From JAQGMV01 sp963828715 (GTDB lineage: Bacteria > Pseudomonadota > Gammaproteobacteria > Burkholderiales > SG8-41), in assembly GCA_963828715.1 (NCBI GenBank), contig CAWHFX010000001.1, forward strand, positions 247,461-311,460: DNA of 64,000 bases, read 5' to 3'. Below the pieces are notes generated by a model. It did not search any database and was not told the DNA's origin. It was given only the letters and a program-made list of their open reading frames with translations. This document shows, piece by piece, positions 36,568-48,284 of the stretch. Positions within the stretch are counted from its first letter, which is position 1. Every line of letters begins with the position of its first letter. The position numbers and the translations under genes were made by a program.

Positions 36568-37692
36568 TCACGCGTCGAGGAGACGTTTCGCGATCACGAT
36601 GCGCTGGATCTGGTTCGTGCCCTCGTAGATCTGCGTGATCTTGGCGTCTCGCATGAACCCTCCGCCGGCATGTCCTTGGTGTATCCGACACCGCCGAGGA
36701 GCTGCACGCAATCGGTTCGCGTCGTGCATCGCCGTGTCGGAGGCGAACAACTTCCCCATCGACGACGCCGCGGCCGTGTCCGCGCTACTCGTCGAGGCGC
36801 GGTGCAACGACCGGGGACGAGGAGTCGGGCTGCGTCGACCGGGTTCGCGATGTCGGCCAGCATGAACTGCACGCCCTGGAAGTCGGCGATCCGCTTGCCG
36901 AACTGGCTGCGTTCCTGCACGGACTGCGTTGCGAGATCGAGCGCACCCTGGGCGATGCCGAGGCCGCGCCGCCGACGAGCGGCCGCGACCGATCGAGCGC
37001 ACCCATCGCGTACGCGAACCCTGGCCCTCCGTCTCCGACGAGGTTGGCCGGGGCACGATGCAGTCGTCGAGCACGACCTCACCCGTGGGTGGAGCCGCGC
37101 ACGCTGAGCTTGCGCTCGAGCTTGCCGATCGAGAAGCTGGAAACGACGACTCCACGACGAAGTACTGATCCCACGGTGCCCGGCCGGCGGGATCGGTCTT
37201 GGCGCACACCGTGTAGTAGTCCGACACACCGCGTTGGTGATCCAGTGCTTGCGCCCCGTCAGCACGTAGTGCTCGCCGTCGCGGACGGCCGGGTCTGCAT
37301 CCCGGCGACGTCGCTGCCGGCGTTGACCTCGGAGAGGCAGTACGTAGGCTTGCGCGTCCCGGCCGCGACCGGCCGTATGTACTTCTGCTTGAGCTCCTCG
37401 GAGCCGTGGTCGAGCACCGTCGACATGCCGAGCTTCGAGATGAACGTGAACAGCGCGGAGGAAGCGCACACGCGCGTACCTCCTCGACCGCGATCGTGTG
37501 GGTGAGCGCGCCACCACCCTGCCGTAGGCCTCGGGGTACGTGAGCCCGGGGAAACCGGCATCGCGCCACGCCGCCCAGCTCGCGGCGGGTACTCCTCGTT
37601 CCGTCGGCGGCCGCCTCGTGCGCGATGCGCTCCTCGGCCAGCCGCCGACCGACTCCCGCAGCGCCTCGTACTCCTCGGCGAGATCTGAACAT
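36568..37692 (-). pseudogene. acyl-CoA dehydrogenase (minus-strand pass, near full length)
   Basis: Family blocks in order on the minus strand: SSALFTFISKLGMSTVLDHG, CLSEVNAGSDVAGMQTR, GRKHWITNA, SVQERSQFGKRIADFQGVQF, FMRDAKITQIYEGTNQIQRI and RLLDA with the stop at 36568. The catalytic base Glu lies in the YEGTNQIQR block. The enzyme would oxidise an acyl-CoA with FAD. It is broken into several phases by basecall indels. It lies between the hypothetical gene and the hydrolase/cyclase gene. Confidence 0.8.
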
Positions 37693-37701
37693 GACGCCGG
37701 G

Positions 37702-38285
37702 CTACATCGTCGGTTGCCGGCGCAGCTCCGGGAACAGCGATTCCCGGGCTTTTCGCGCCGCCATTCGTAGATCTCGGCGCCGATCCTCGTCCGGCTTGCG
37801 GCGCAGGAGTGGTTCCGGGTATCGTGTGATTAGCGCTCGTGCCGCCGCCGGTAGTCGTGCCCGGTCTTCGTGCACGAGCATCGAGCGCGGCTGCGCGTAA
37901 CTCGGCATCGGCGCTGCCGTCGTACCCGGGAGCGCCATCACCGTGGTCCGACGTCGGCATCGACCACCGTCCTGCTCGAACAGCGAGGCGCGGCTCGCCG
38001 CGATCTTGGCGATCCACTGGCATCGGCATCCCGCGCCCGCTTCGGTGTCGCTCAGCTGCAGCCGATCGGAGACGCGCTCGGCGAGCGCGTAAGTGTAGCC
38101 GACGTTCGGACCCGGACTGCCGAACAGGCGGCCGTCGGGCTGCTCGGAACCGATGAGATCACCGGCCCGGTCCGCCCGCCAACGCCCGGCGGGCGGCAGC
38201 GCGGTGCCGGGCGGCAGGTTCTGCTGCTGGCGTGGGCGATCGCGGGATCGGCGGGATCGAAGGGATCGGTCGGCACGAACCGACG
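37702..38285 (-). pseudogene. conserved actinobacterial hypothetical protein (minus-strand pass)
   Basis: Readable pieces: QQQNLPPGTALPPAGRWR, GDLIGSEQPDGRLFGSPGPN, VGYTYALAERVSDRLQLSD and the C-terminal ESLFPELRRQPTM with the stop at 37702. It corresponds to 42,966-43,470 on the other arm. No function is recognised. It is placed between cimA and an acyl-CoA dehydrogenase gene. Confidence 0.55.
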
Positions 38286-39920
38286 CTAGCCGGAGGCCGG
38301 CGCCGAACTTCCGAGCGCGTGAATAGGGCCGAACTGGATCGAATCGAGCAGCGCCTGCCACGACGCCTCGATGTGTTCCTGTTCACGCCGATCGTGGTCC
38401 AGGTCCGCGTCGCCGTCGGTCGAGTCGATCAGCACCCGGGTAGGCGCCCGTGCCCTTATTGGTGTCGAGCACGCGCACCTTGTAGTCGGTGAGGCGCACC
38501 CGCTCGAGCGCCGGGAACCGACCGTTGAGCGCGCTCCGGACCGCCCGGTCCAGCGTGTTGAGCGGGGCCGTCGCCCTCTTGGTTGCGCGCGTCGCTCGCC
38601 GTCGACGTGGAGACTTTCACCGTCGCTTCGGTCATCACTGTCGCCTGCGTCTCACCGGTGAGCGTGTCGACACCGGTCAAGTCGTCGGTGATCACTCGGA
38701 ACGACTCGACTCTTGACTCACTCCGGTCGCCAGCCGCCGACCCGGCGCATCAACAGCTCGAGCGAGCCGTCCGCGATCTTCGAAGTGGTAGCCCTCGTGC
38801 TCGAGCTGCTTGAGCTGCTCGACGACCTCCGACAGCTGCGGACCATCGTAGCTCGAGACCGATCTCCTTGGCCTTCATCACGAGCGTCGAGCGGCCGGCG
38901 AGTCGGAACAACGACGAACCGGGTGCCGTTCCCGACCAGCTCCGGCGTGCATGCTCGTACGCGTTGGTTGCTTGGCGATCGCACTGGTGTGTAACCCGGC
39001 CTTGCGCGTGGCGGCCGAGTGACCGACGTACGGCGCCTGCGGGTTGAGTGGGGATGTTGACCAGCTCGGCGATGTGATGCGCGACGGGCGAGCGGTCGAG
39101 CCGATCGGCCGGGATGGTTGATCCCATCTTCAGCGTGAGGTTCGGGATGATCGTCGTGAGGTGGCAATTGCCGGTGCGCTCGCCGTAGCCGTTGATGGTG
39201 CCCTGCACCTGCATCGCGTCCGAGTACGCCGGCGATCGCATTGGCGACACCCGTACCGCCTCGTCGTGGAGATGCACCGCGACGCCGACGTCGCGGCCGC
39301 AGTAGGCGACGACCTCCCCGACGACGCGTCGACGTCGTGCGGCAGCGCCCCGCCGTTCGTGTCACACAACACCAGCCGGCACGCACCGGCCTGCACCGGC
39401 CTTCTTCGAGGACGCGAACGAGAACTCCGGCATCGTGCGTATACCTGTCGAAGAAGTGCTCGGCGTCGAAGAGCACGTCGAGGCCGGCGCCGCGGAGGTA
39501 CTCGACCGAGTCGCGGAGCCATCGCGACTCCTTCGTCGAGCGTCGTGCCGAGCGCTTCGGTGACGGCGACAGTCCGACGACTTCCCGACGATGCACACCG
39601 TGCCCACGTTCGCCTCGACGAGATGCCGCAGGGTGTCGTCACGTCGACCTTGCCCTTGACACGCCGGGTCGACCGAACGCGACGAGCGTGCTCGTCGCGA
39701 AGTCTGCAGCTCGGCCGGGACGCGCCGGAACAGCTCGTCGTCCTTCGGGTTCGCACCGGGGTGACCGGCTTCGATGTAGTGGACGCCGAGGTAATCGAGC
39801 TGCTCCGCGATGCGACGCAGCTCGTCCTCGACCGTGAGCGAGATCCCTTCGAGCTGCGACCCGTCGCGCAGCGTCGCGTCGGCAAATTTCGACTCGCTGT
39901 ACGCCGCCCTCAGCCGACAT
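38286..39920 (-). pseudogene. cimA: citramalate synthase (minus-strand pass)
   Basis: Alpha-isopropylmalate/citramalate synthase family. Blocks on the minus strand: YDATLRDG-like start, FDAEHFFDRYTHDA, LCDTNGGALPHDV, MQVQGTINGYGERTGNC, TTIIPNLTLKMG, STLVMKAKEIGLEL, FEVADGSLELLMRRVGGWRPE and RVITDDLTGVDTLTGETQAT. It would condense acetyl-CoA with pyruvate, or play the related HMGL-like role, in branched-chain amino acid synthesis. The ATG at 39920 overlaps the ilvE stop. Many indels. Confidence 0.8.
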
Positions 39921-40603
39921 GCTCACACCAGTCCTTGTACTTGTCGACCTGACCGCGCACGGCTTCGCCGTACTCCTCGGCGATCGCTTGCGTCATCGGA
40001 CCGGGTACGGGACGGCGCGGTCATCGACCGAGTTCACTGCGCTCACCTTGGCCGTGTGCCGCACACGAACATCTCTTCGGAGACGTAGAGGTCGCTGCGC
40101 GAGATGTCGTCGACCACGACCTCGAACCCGTGGTCGCGCTGATCGTTATCACCGTAATCCTGGGTGACGCCGGGCAGCGCACCCGCCGCGTCGGAGGCGT
40201 GATCAGGATGCCGCTGCCGGTGCCGGCGAAGATGTTCTCGCTGGTGTATTCCGACACGGACCGTCGGGGTTCAACATGATCGCCTCGTCGTAGCCCGCCT
40301 TGAGGGCCTCGACCTTCGCGGAGCGTGAGTTCACGTAGTCGCCCTGTTGTTTGGGTAGAGCGGCGGCATCGTGTTGTGGTCGTGGCGCTGTCCACGACGG
40401 AGATCTACGCGCACGCCCTTGGTGAGCGTGGGCTTCGGCGCCGAGGGTCTCCTCGACGGCCAGCACGAGATCGCCACGTCGACTTCGCAGGGCAACGTGT
40501 TGAGTCCCATCTCGCCGTAGCCGTAGTACGCGATCGGACGGATGTAGCACGACGGGAGAGTCGTGGCCCGCACGTGTCCTTCACCGCCTGCACGATCTCG
40601 TCG
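39910..40603 (-). pseudogene. ilvE: branched-chain amino acid aminotransferase fragment (minus-strand pass)
   Basis: Minus-strand blocks: YYGYGEMGLNTLPCEVDVAI, YVNSRSAKVEALKAGYDEAI, MLNPDG, the SEYTSENIFA lysine/PLP-neighbour region and KYKDWCEHVG at the end (stop 39910). Class IV PLP transaminase. Its N-terminus is missing because the molecule ends near 40,603. It forms an operon with cimA in the forward sense. Confidence 0.75.
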
Positions 40604-40652
40604 AGCAAGACCAACCGTAACGAAGTAGATGTAGATAGCATCACGTATTGCT
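40604..40652. other. palindrome centre with paired nanopore adapter remnants
   Basis: AGCAAGACCAACCGTAACGA (40,604-40,623) is a noisy adapter bottom strand, and CACGTATTGCT (40,642-40,652) is the 3' end of the adapter top strand. On both sides the DNA is inverted: GTCCTTCACCGC (40,577) mirrors GCGGTGAAGGAC (40,670). This is where template and complement strands of one duplex were read one after the other. Confidence 0.88.
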
Positions 40653-41354
40653 TCGACGAGATCGTGCACGCGGTGAAGGACACCGTGCGGGCCACCGGTC
40701 TCCCGTTGGTCAGATTTGTTCGATTGTGGTGTAGACCCCCGACGGGAGGATGGGCGAGATGGGAAATTTAACACGTTGCCTGAGTCGACGTGCTCGATCG
40801 CGGCGCTTGCCGTGGGTGTACTTGGGTGCTGACGCGTGCTCACGCAGGGCGCGCGCATGAAGATCTGTCGTGCACACGCTGACCGACGACACACACGACG
40901 CCGCCGCTCCTCCAAGACGACGGGCAACGTGACCCTGACCGGGGCCCGTGAAGGTCGAGGCCCGCAACGGCGGGCCACGACGAGGCGATCATGTCGAACT
41001 GATGACCCTGGTCGCAACTCACCGGCGAGCAGCAGTTCGGTGGCGCGGCGAGGCATCCGCATCATGCCTTGATCGGTGGCGGGTGCGCTGCCCGGTATTA
41101 CCGAGGATTCCGGCGACGACGATCGTGGCGCGCACCCACGGGGTTCGAGCGCCTTCACGCGCACCGCGCAAGCGCACCTTGATGCAGTTCCGAAGACGTT
41201 CGCGACGCCGGCACCGCGCCCAGGTCAGCGCAGTGACCCGTCCACGGCACCGCGCCATTCCTGTCGCTGTGAGTTCGTCACCAGCGATCGCCGAGGTACG
41301 GCAAAGCCGCGCGCGCCAGCGCTGAAGAGGTATTGGTGTGGGGCATGACCGGCT
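40653..41354 (+). pseudogene. ilvE: branched-chain amino acid aminotransferase fragment (plus-strand pass)
   Basis: Plus-strand pass over the same molecule end. FDEIVHAVKDTVRATGL opens the fragment, directly after the adapter. Later pieces correspond to the SENIF and RRSDLYV regions but are heavily frameshifted. It ends at a TGA overlapping the cimA start at 41,344. Confidence 0.65.
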
Positions 41355-42965
41355 GAGGCGGCGACGGCGAAGAAATCTACGACAATGCCACGCTGCGCGA
41401 CGGGTTCGAGCCCGAAGGGATCGTCGACGGTCGAGGACAAGCTGCGCATCGCGGGCAGCTCGACTACCTCGGCGTCCACTACATCGAAGCCGGTTGGCCC
41501 GGTGCGAACCCGAAGGACGACGAGCTGTTCCGCGCGTCCCGGCCGAGCTGCAACTCGCGCAACGGCACGCTCGTCGTGTTCGGTTTGACCCGGTGCAAGG
41601 GCAAGGTCGACGTCATCCTGCGGCATCCCGTCGAGGCGAACGTGGGCACGGTGTGCATCGTCGGGAAGTCGTGGGACTATCACGTCACCGAGGCGCTGGG
41701 CACGATGCTCGACGAAGGAGTCGCGATGGTGCGCGACTCGGTCGAGTTCCTGCGCGGCGCAGGCCTCGACGTGCTCTTCGATGCCGAGCACTTCTTCGAC
41801 GGTAAATTCCGGTATCTGGAGTTCTCGTTGCGCGTCCCTCGAAGGCGTGGTGCAGGCCGGTGCGTGCCGGCTGGTGTTGTGTGACACGAACGGCGGGGCG
41901 CTGCCGCACTACGTCGAGCGCGTCCGTCGGGGAGGTCGTCGCCGACTTCGGCTGTGACGTCGGCGTCGCGGTGCATCTCCACGACGACGGCGGTACGGGT
42001 GTCGCCAGTCAGGATCGCCGGCGTGCTGGGTGGCGCGATGCAGGTGCAGGGCACCATCAACGGCTACGGCGAGCGCACCGGCAATTGCACCATGATCATC
42101 CCGAACCTCACGCTGAAGATGGGGGAATCGAGACCATCCCGGCTGATCGGCTCGACGGTTGCCGGCCGCCCGTCGCGGATCACATCGCCGAGCTGGTCAA
42201 CATGCCAACTCAACTGCAGGCGCCGTACGTCGGTCACTCGGCGTTCGTGCACAAGGCCGGGTTGCACACGAGTGCGATCGCCAAGCGACCCGACGTGCAA
42301 CTGAGCATGTCGCGCCGGAGCTGGTCGGGAACGACTCGGTTCGTCGTCTCCGAGCTCGTGGGCCGTTCGACGCTCGTGATGAAGGCCAAGGAGATCGGTC
42401 TGAGCTCGATGGTCCGCAGCTGTCGGAGGTCGTCGAGCAGCTCAAGCAGCTCGAGCACGAGGGCTACCACTTCGAAGTCGCGGCGGACGGCTCGACTGAG
42501 CTGTTGATGCGCCGGGTCGGAGGCTGGCGACCGGAGTGGTTCGAGGTCGAGTCGTTCCGAGTGATCACCGACGACTTGACCGGTGTCGACACGCTCACCG
42601 GTGAGACGCAGGCGACAGTGATGACCGAAGCGACGGTGAAGCTCCAACGTCATGGCGAGCGACACATCGCGACCCAAGAGGGCAATATCTGCCACGCGCT
42701 GGACCGGGCGGTGCGGAGCGTGGTCAACGGTCGGTTCCCGGCGCTCGAGCGGGTGCACCTGACCGACTACAAGGTGCGTCGTCGACACGAACAAGGGCAC
42801 GGGGGCAGTCACGCGGGTGCTGATCGACTCGACCGACGGCGACGCGACGTGGACGACGATCGGCGTGAACGAGAACATCATCGAGGCGTCGTGGCAGGCG
42901 CTGCTCGATTCGAGTGCAGTTCGCCTGTTGCGCGCGGGCTCGGGAAGCTCGGCGCGGCCGGGTAG
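41344..42965 (+). pseudogene. cimA: citramalate synthase (plus-strand pass, the better copy)
   Basis: ATG at 41344, then IYDNATLRDG, YLGVHYIEAGWPGANPKDDE, VGTVCIVGKSWDYHVTEALG, GAGLDVLFDAEHFFDG, AVHLHDDGGTGV, AMQVQGTINGYGERTGNC, YVGHSAFVHKAGLHTSAIAK, STLVMKAKEIGL, RVITDDLTGVDTLTGETQAT and VTRVLIDSTDGDATWTTIGV, with a TAG at 42965. Catalytic HxH and the C-terminal LeuA-dimer domain are present. At least eight small indels interrupt the frame. It is the same gene as 38,286-39,920. Confidence 0.85.
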
Positions 42966-43470
42966 CGCTGCGGGTGGTGCCGACCGATCCGTTCGTTCCC
43001 GCGGATCCCGCCGACCGTCCTCGTCAGCAGCAGAACCTGCCGCCCGGCACCGCGTTGCCGCCCGCGGGGCGTGGCGGTGGACCGGCCCGGTGATCTCATC
43101 GGTTCCGGTCAACCCGCGGACCCCTGTTCGGGTCAGTCCCGGTCCCAACGTCGGCTACGCCTACACGCTCGCCGAGCACGTCTCCGAGCGCATGCGAGCT
43201 GGCCCCACCGAAGACCTGCACGACGTCCTCCCGGTGCTCGCGGAGATCGCAGCAAGCGCGGCTCGCTCTTCGGGCGGGCGCCAGTCATCCACGACGTCTA
43301 CACGGCGATGGCGCCGTCGGTACGATGGCACCGCTGACGCCGAATTCGCGGGAGGCCGTTCGATGTCACGCACGACGCCGGGCAACGACTACCGGCCGCG
43401 CGCCGTCGTCGATACCGTGTCCGAGCAGTTTCGCGGCCGCAAGCCGGAGGATTCGCCCGATGATCGACGA
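42966..43470 (+). pseudogene. conserved actinobacterial hypothetical protein (plus-strand pass)
   Basis: VVPTDPFVPADPADRPRQQQ, NLPPGTALPPAGR, GPNVGYAYTLAEHVSERM and DVLPVLAEIAA pieces match the minus pass at 37,702-38,285. It follows cimA directly. No known domain is recognised. Confidence 0.5.
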
Positions 43471-44325
43471 AGTGGCGCCACCGAACGCGGGATCAGCTGT
43501 TCCCGGCTGGTCGGCAACCCACGACGTAGCCGGTGTCATGTTCGTTCTCACCGCAACGGCGTACGAGGCATCTGCGGGAGTCTGTTCGGAGACGGTGGCA
43601 TCGACGGAGCGCAACTCGTCGATGTTCGTCGTGCGATTCCGCCGACGACGAACCGCACGTGAGCGCGTGAACGCCGCCTCGCGCGTTGGCGGCGTCGAAC
43701 ACGACGTGCGGCCTCGCCGGTCCGATCGCGTGTCCGAGGGCGACTTCACCACCGATACCTTCGCCGCTGACGCCTCGCCGCGCGAGGCGGCGGTTCGAAG
43801 CGCGCGCTGATCCTCGCGTGCTCGAGGAGGTGGTGCGTGTGGGGTTCCACGCTTCGCGTGACCGCTTCCCGGAACGTGTGCATTCGAAGCTCGGTATGCT
43901 CAACGGTGTCGTCAGGCTCGTGCGAGCTCACGCCGAAGGACACCGACCGGTCGCGGCCGGGGTCATCGCACGCTTCGTACTGCCACACCGACGTCGACAC
44001 CGCATGCGACGTCGCCGGGACGCAGACACGGGCCGTCCGTGACGGCACCCAGCCTCGGCGGTGATCCCCGGGGCGCAAGCAGTGGATCCCAACGTGGGTT
44101 GCATCGGACTGCGGGACACGGCGGCCGCCCGGTACCACCCCGCACGGCAGGGGCACCGAGGGATCAGTGCCTTCTCGTTCGAGTCGTCGTTCCGGCTTCG
44201 TCGATCACCGCAAGCCCAGGAGCGCGAATCTCTCCGTGCGCGGCTCACCCACGGGTGAGGTCGTGGCCGCGGACATCGTCGTGCGCGCGGCCGACCTCGT
44301 CGGAGAGGAGGACCAGGGGTTCGCG
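43471..44325 (+). pseudogene. acyl-CoA dehydrogenase, C-terminal part missing in this pass
   Basis: SKLGM, DVAGTQTRAVRDG, FSFESSF, VRGSPTGEVVAADIVVRAAD and EEDQGFAGDADG cover the N-terminal and middle domains. The catalytic YEGTNQIQR block present in the other pass is absent, and the sequence jumps straight to a cyclase-domain linker (LDEIEEFVDRPG). About 600 bases of this gene plus a hydrolase domain are therefore skipped in this arm. Confidence 0.65.
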
Positions 44326-44874
44326 GGCGATGCCGACGGGTGGCTCGACGAGATCGAGGAGTTCGTCGACCGGCCGGGGTCGGGGAGCGTGGACCAGGGT
44401 GCTCGCGACCTTGCTGTTCACCGACATCGTACGATTCGACGAAGCACGCCGCAGATCGGCGATACGGCTGGCAGGCGAGCTCGACGCAGGGCGACGCGTT
44501 GGTCCGCGCTCAGCTCGCCGCTTTGGCGGACGTGAGGTCGAACACGACCGGCGACGTGTTCGTCTGCCGCGTCGGCGCGGCCAACGAACGCGATCGGTCG
44601 CGCGGGCGATTGGCCGCGTCGCCGATGCGCGGAGCGGTTCGCCGTCCGGCTCGGCGTGCACACCGGTGAATGCGATCGGCGCGGCTGACGACGTCGCCGG
44701 GCTCGCGGTCCACATCGTGGCACGGGTGCCGGCGGCGGCGGTCGGCGAGGTGATCGTCTCCCGGACAGTTGCGGATCTCGTTGCCGGGTCTGACCTGCGG
44801 TTCACGTTGATCGCGGCGTGCACCATCTGAAGGGCGTGCCCGGCACCTGGGAACTCTTCGTGGTTGGCGACTGA
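44326..44874 (+). pseudogene. class III nucleotidyl cyclase domain, first paralogue (5' part missing)
   Basis: Starts at the linker LDEIEEFVDRPGSGSV and continues with a frameshifted cyclase core (VLATLLFTDIV, FGVRLGVHTGE-like pieces, DDVAGLAVHIVARVPAAAVG, GEVIVSRTVADLVAGSDLRF) to ELFVVGD and a TGA at 44874 overlapping the next ATG. Its hydrolase half is not present in this arm. Confidence 0.6.
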
Positions 44875-46208
44875 TGGCGAGCTTCGTGCGCAGCGGTGTA
44901 GCGCAGTTGGCGTATCGCGTGGACGGGGAGGGGCCGTTCGCAATCCTGTTCTACTCGGGCTTTCTCGTCACGATCGACATGTACGACGAGGAACCGCACC
45001 TGGCGAGATTCTGCTCGCCGGCGTCTCCAGCATGGGTCGCCTTGTTCGTTTCGATGCGTGTGGCGTCGGACTCTCCGATGCGGGCGTGGTGAGCTGACGA
45101 TCGATCGGCGGTCGCCGACGTGCTGGCGGTGATGGACGCGGCCGGCGTCGACCAAGCCGTCGTGGTGGGCTGCACTGCCGGAGGCGGACCGGTTGTCGAT
45201 CCAGCTCGCGGCGACGGCTCCCGACCGTGTTCGTGCGCTCGTGCTGTTCGACGCATCTGCCCGCTCGATCGTCGACCGATGGCTATCCCATCGGAGCTCC
45301 GGAGGAGCTCGCACGAGACTTCATCGAACGTGCATTTGATCCAAACGACGCGTGGGTCGTTTCTGGGCGCCGACGCCCTACGGCTCGCCGCGCCGAGCCT
45401 CGCCGACGATGTCCGGTTTCGAGAGTGGAATGACCGGGCAGTTCGGATGGGCGCGAGTCCATCGGCAGTTCGCCGCTTCTTCGGTCTCGGTACTTTTGCG
45501 GACGTTCGCCGGCATGTCGGGGCGGTCGTGCACCGACGTCGCGGTGGACACGGTGCGGCGTGACAGTCTCCTTGTGCCGGCCCGCCAGCCGCTACGTCGC
45601 GGAGCGCATCGCCGGCGCGAGCTCGTGGAGTTGCCGGGTGCCGACTCGATGCCGTTCAGCGGTGACGCCGATGCACTGCTCGACGAGATCGAGGAATTCC
45701 GTCACGGGGCGGCGGTCAGGGCGGCGCGGATCGCGTGCTGGCGACACTGGTGTTCTCCGACATCGTCGGCTCGACGAAGCGTGCGGCCGAGATGGGCGAC
45801 GCCGCGTGGCGTGAAGCGGGAGCTCGACGCCCACGACGTCGCGGTGCGTCGTGAGGTTGCTCGCTTCGGCGGGCGCGAAGCTGGACACGACGGGCGACGG
45901 CTTCGTCGTGCTGTTCGAGAGTCCGACGAGTGCGGTGGAGTGCGCGCGGAGCATCGCACGCAACACGGGGCTGCCCGTGCGGGTCGGTGTGCACACGGGC
46001 GAGTGCGAGCGACGGGGCGACGACGTCGCGGGCGTCGCCGTTCACATCGCGGCTCGGGTCGGCGGACTTCGGCGGCGCCGGCGACGTCGTCGTGTCCCGC
46101 ACGGTGGCCGACCTCGTCGAGGGATCCGGACTGCGGTTCAGGTCGCTGGGTGAGCACGCGCTGAAGGGCGTCGCCCGACCCTGGGAGCTGTTCGCACTCG
46201 AACCCTGA
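44874..46208 (+). pseudogene. alpha/beta-hydrolase plus class III nucleotidyl cyclase, second paralogue
   Basis: The hydrolase half begins MASFVRSGVAQLAYRVDGEG and has LVRFDACGVGLSDAGV and MDAAGVDQAVVVGCTAGGGP (serine position noisy). The cyclase half has FSDIVGSTKRAAEMGDAAWR, LDTTGDGFVVLFESPTSAVE, VRVGVHTGECERRGDDVAGV, GAGDVVVSRTVADLVEGSGL and GVARPWELFALEP with the stop at 46208. The cyclase Asp/Gly and THTGE-like metal loop are intact. It could make cyclic nucleotide in response to a ligand, but no partner is visible. Confidence 0.7.
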
Positions 46209-46240
46209 ACGGTCGCACCGGCCCCGTACCATTGGCGGCG

Positions 46241-47310
46241 ATGCCTTCCGCTCGATCGTTCGGTTCTTCGCGCGGCCGACCGGCTTCATGCACATCGGCA
46301 ACGCGTGCACGGCGCTGTACAACTGGTTGTACGCGGAAAGACGGGCGCGCCGCTGATCCTGCGCATCGAGGACACCGACGTCAGCCGCTCGACCTCGGAG
46401 GCCGTCGAACAGATTCAAGTCGTGCTGCGCTGGTTGGGCCTCGAGTGGGACGAAGGGCCGTTCCTCCAGAGCAGCCGGTTCGAGTCGTACCTCGAAGCGG
46501 CCGATCGCCTGCTCGCCCAGGGCGACGCGTACGAGTGCTACTGCACCGAAGAAGAGGTGAAGCAGCGCAACGAGGAAGCGATGAAGGCCGGGCGCCCGCC
46601 CGGCTACGACGGCCGCTGCCGCAACCTCACCGCCGAGCAGCGGGCCGAGAAGCTGCCGCTAGGGCTGCCGCGGCTCGGTGCGCTTCCGTACGCCCGATGA
46701 AGGGCGGAGCAGCTTCGTCGACATCATCCGCGGCGAGGTCTCGGTCGAGTGGTCGACGATCTCCGACTTCGTCATCGTGCGCTCGAACGGCACGCCGGTG
46801 TTCTTCCTCGGCCAACGCGCTCGACGACATCGAGATGGCCATCACGCACGTGCTTGCGGGGCGAGGATCTCATCGACTCGACGCACCCGTGTGCTCCGTG
46901 CTGCGCCACGCGCTCGGTGCGCCGGACCAACCCGTCTACGCGCACCTGCCGCTGATCATGCGGTCCCGGTGGCGCCAAGCTGTCGAAGCGCCACGGTGCG
47001 ACGACGGTCGAGGAGTACCGCGACCGGGGTACCTGCGCACGCGTTCGTCAACTACCTCGCGCTGTTCGGTTGGGCGCCCGATGACGACCGTGAGGTGCTC
47101 GACCGTCGACGAGCTGGTCGCCGAGTTCGACCTCGCCCGCGTGAACCCCTCGGCGGCGACGTTCGACGCGCAAGAAACTCGAGTGGATGAACGGCGAGCA
47201 CATCCGCCGCATGACGGTCGACGATCTGGTCGGGGCGGTACTGCCGTTCGCCAAGGCGCGCGACGGCGCACGCCTCGACGTCCGCGTCTTCGAGAAGGCG
47301 GTGGTGCTTG

Positions 47311-47312
<2 letters not shown>
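46241..47312 (+). pseudogene. gltX: glutamyl-tRNA synthetase, 3' end cut by junction (plus-strand pass)
   Basis: HIGH motif PTGFMHIGNA near the start, LILRIEDTDVSRSTSEAVEQ, LRWLGLEWDEGPFLQSSRFE, CYCTEEEVKQRNEEAMKAGR and FVIVRSNGTPVFFL, the KMSKS-type motif GAKLSKRHGATTVEEYRDRG near 46,975, and VNPSAATFDAQ with EWMNGEHIRRM. The class I synthetase would charge tRNA-Glu. Frameshifts are spread throughout. The gene is lost past 47,312, where the adapter begins, so the anticodon-binding domain is missing. Confidence 0.85.
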
Positions 47313-47369
<57 letters not shown>

Positions 47370-47498
47370 CCGAAGCCCCGAAGCCCCGAAGCGGGGTGCC
47401 TGGGGGTTGGGCGAATGTATTGCTGTTCATTCCTTTGGTGCCTGCGGCGGGGCATGATGCGGCTGGCGTGTTCCTGAAAATGTATTATAGGGGCAAAA

Positions 47499-47802
47499 AT
47501 GAAGGCGGCGATTAGCTACGCTTCTTGCTCTCGCTCTTGCCGGATGCGCGGATAATAGGAATTTGGATCGAGAAAATCCGATCAAGCGTGTACCGACAGT
47601 ACACGTTATCCTGTCGCTGACAAAATCGGTCCCGCGTAAATCATTCCTAGCCAGGGCTGAAGCAGTTAATTCTAAAGCCGATGCGAGTGAAAGCAGAAAC
47701 AAGTCATCATTGATGGAATGCGCGAGCGATGCTTGCAAGTTCCAATGTTCGCCTCGCGTAGAAAAACATTCCAGACCGAAATGGTGCATGTATTTTAAAT
47801 AG
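47499..47802 (+). CDS. small lipoprotein, frameshifted in the signal peptide
   Basis: ATG at 47499 with an AGGGG site opens MKAAISYA. After a one-base shift near 47,525 the lipobox LALAGC follows, then ADNRNLDRENPIKRVPTVHV and a Lys/Ser-rich tail ending KWCMYFK (stop 47802). About 100 residues. No family is recognised. It is the first gene of segment C. Confidence 0.5.
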
Positions 47803-47965
47803 TTCACGACAGACGCTCACTAAGCGCCACGTCGATGAAACACGCAAAAGCACGCACAAGCTCTAGCGGCATGTCAGCGCTATCACCGGAGCAGGCCGCG
47901 CTATTCTGGCAAGGCGCACAGGTACAAGCGGCTATTGCACTCAATAGCCAGTGGGCAAGGCCGCA

Positions 47966-48235
47966 TTAGGGTCGCAAAAAGCCAGGACGGCCGCCGGATC
48001 CAAAATACTTCAATGCTCGATCGTATCCGCTGAGTGCCGGGATAGAAGCCGTATTGTCGGCAGGCAAAGATATTCCGGTCGGTGTCTGTATCGCCTGTAT
48101 CAGGACCCCAAGGGTTGCCAAGCAATTTCTTATTCTCGCCCTCATTGGTGCAGCAAGACAAAAGCAATCCCAGACCGACAACGGCAAGGTTTCTTTTCCC
48201 GCGTCCCAAAAAAGCTATCAAAACAAGTTTTCCCA
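47966..48235 (-). CDS. possible small lipoprotein
   Basis: The minus-strand frame contains a hydrophobic leader and lipobox-like KRNLAVVGLGLLLSCCTNEG then ENKKLLGNPWGPDTGDTDTD and ACRQYGFYPGTQ. Start and end are unclear because of indels; coordinates are approximate. Function unknown. Confidence 0.3.
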
Positions 48236-48284
48236 CAGTTGCGCGATTATAACACCCTCGGCAAATGAGCGTACGCCGCACCGA

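Noticed and set aside
35000..47000. Long arginine-rich open frames on the opposite strands as genes
   Set aside because: They are GC-rich shadows of gltX, cimA and cyclase genes, with no family motifs and broken differently in each arm.
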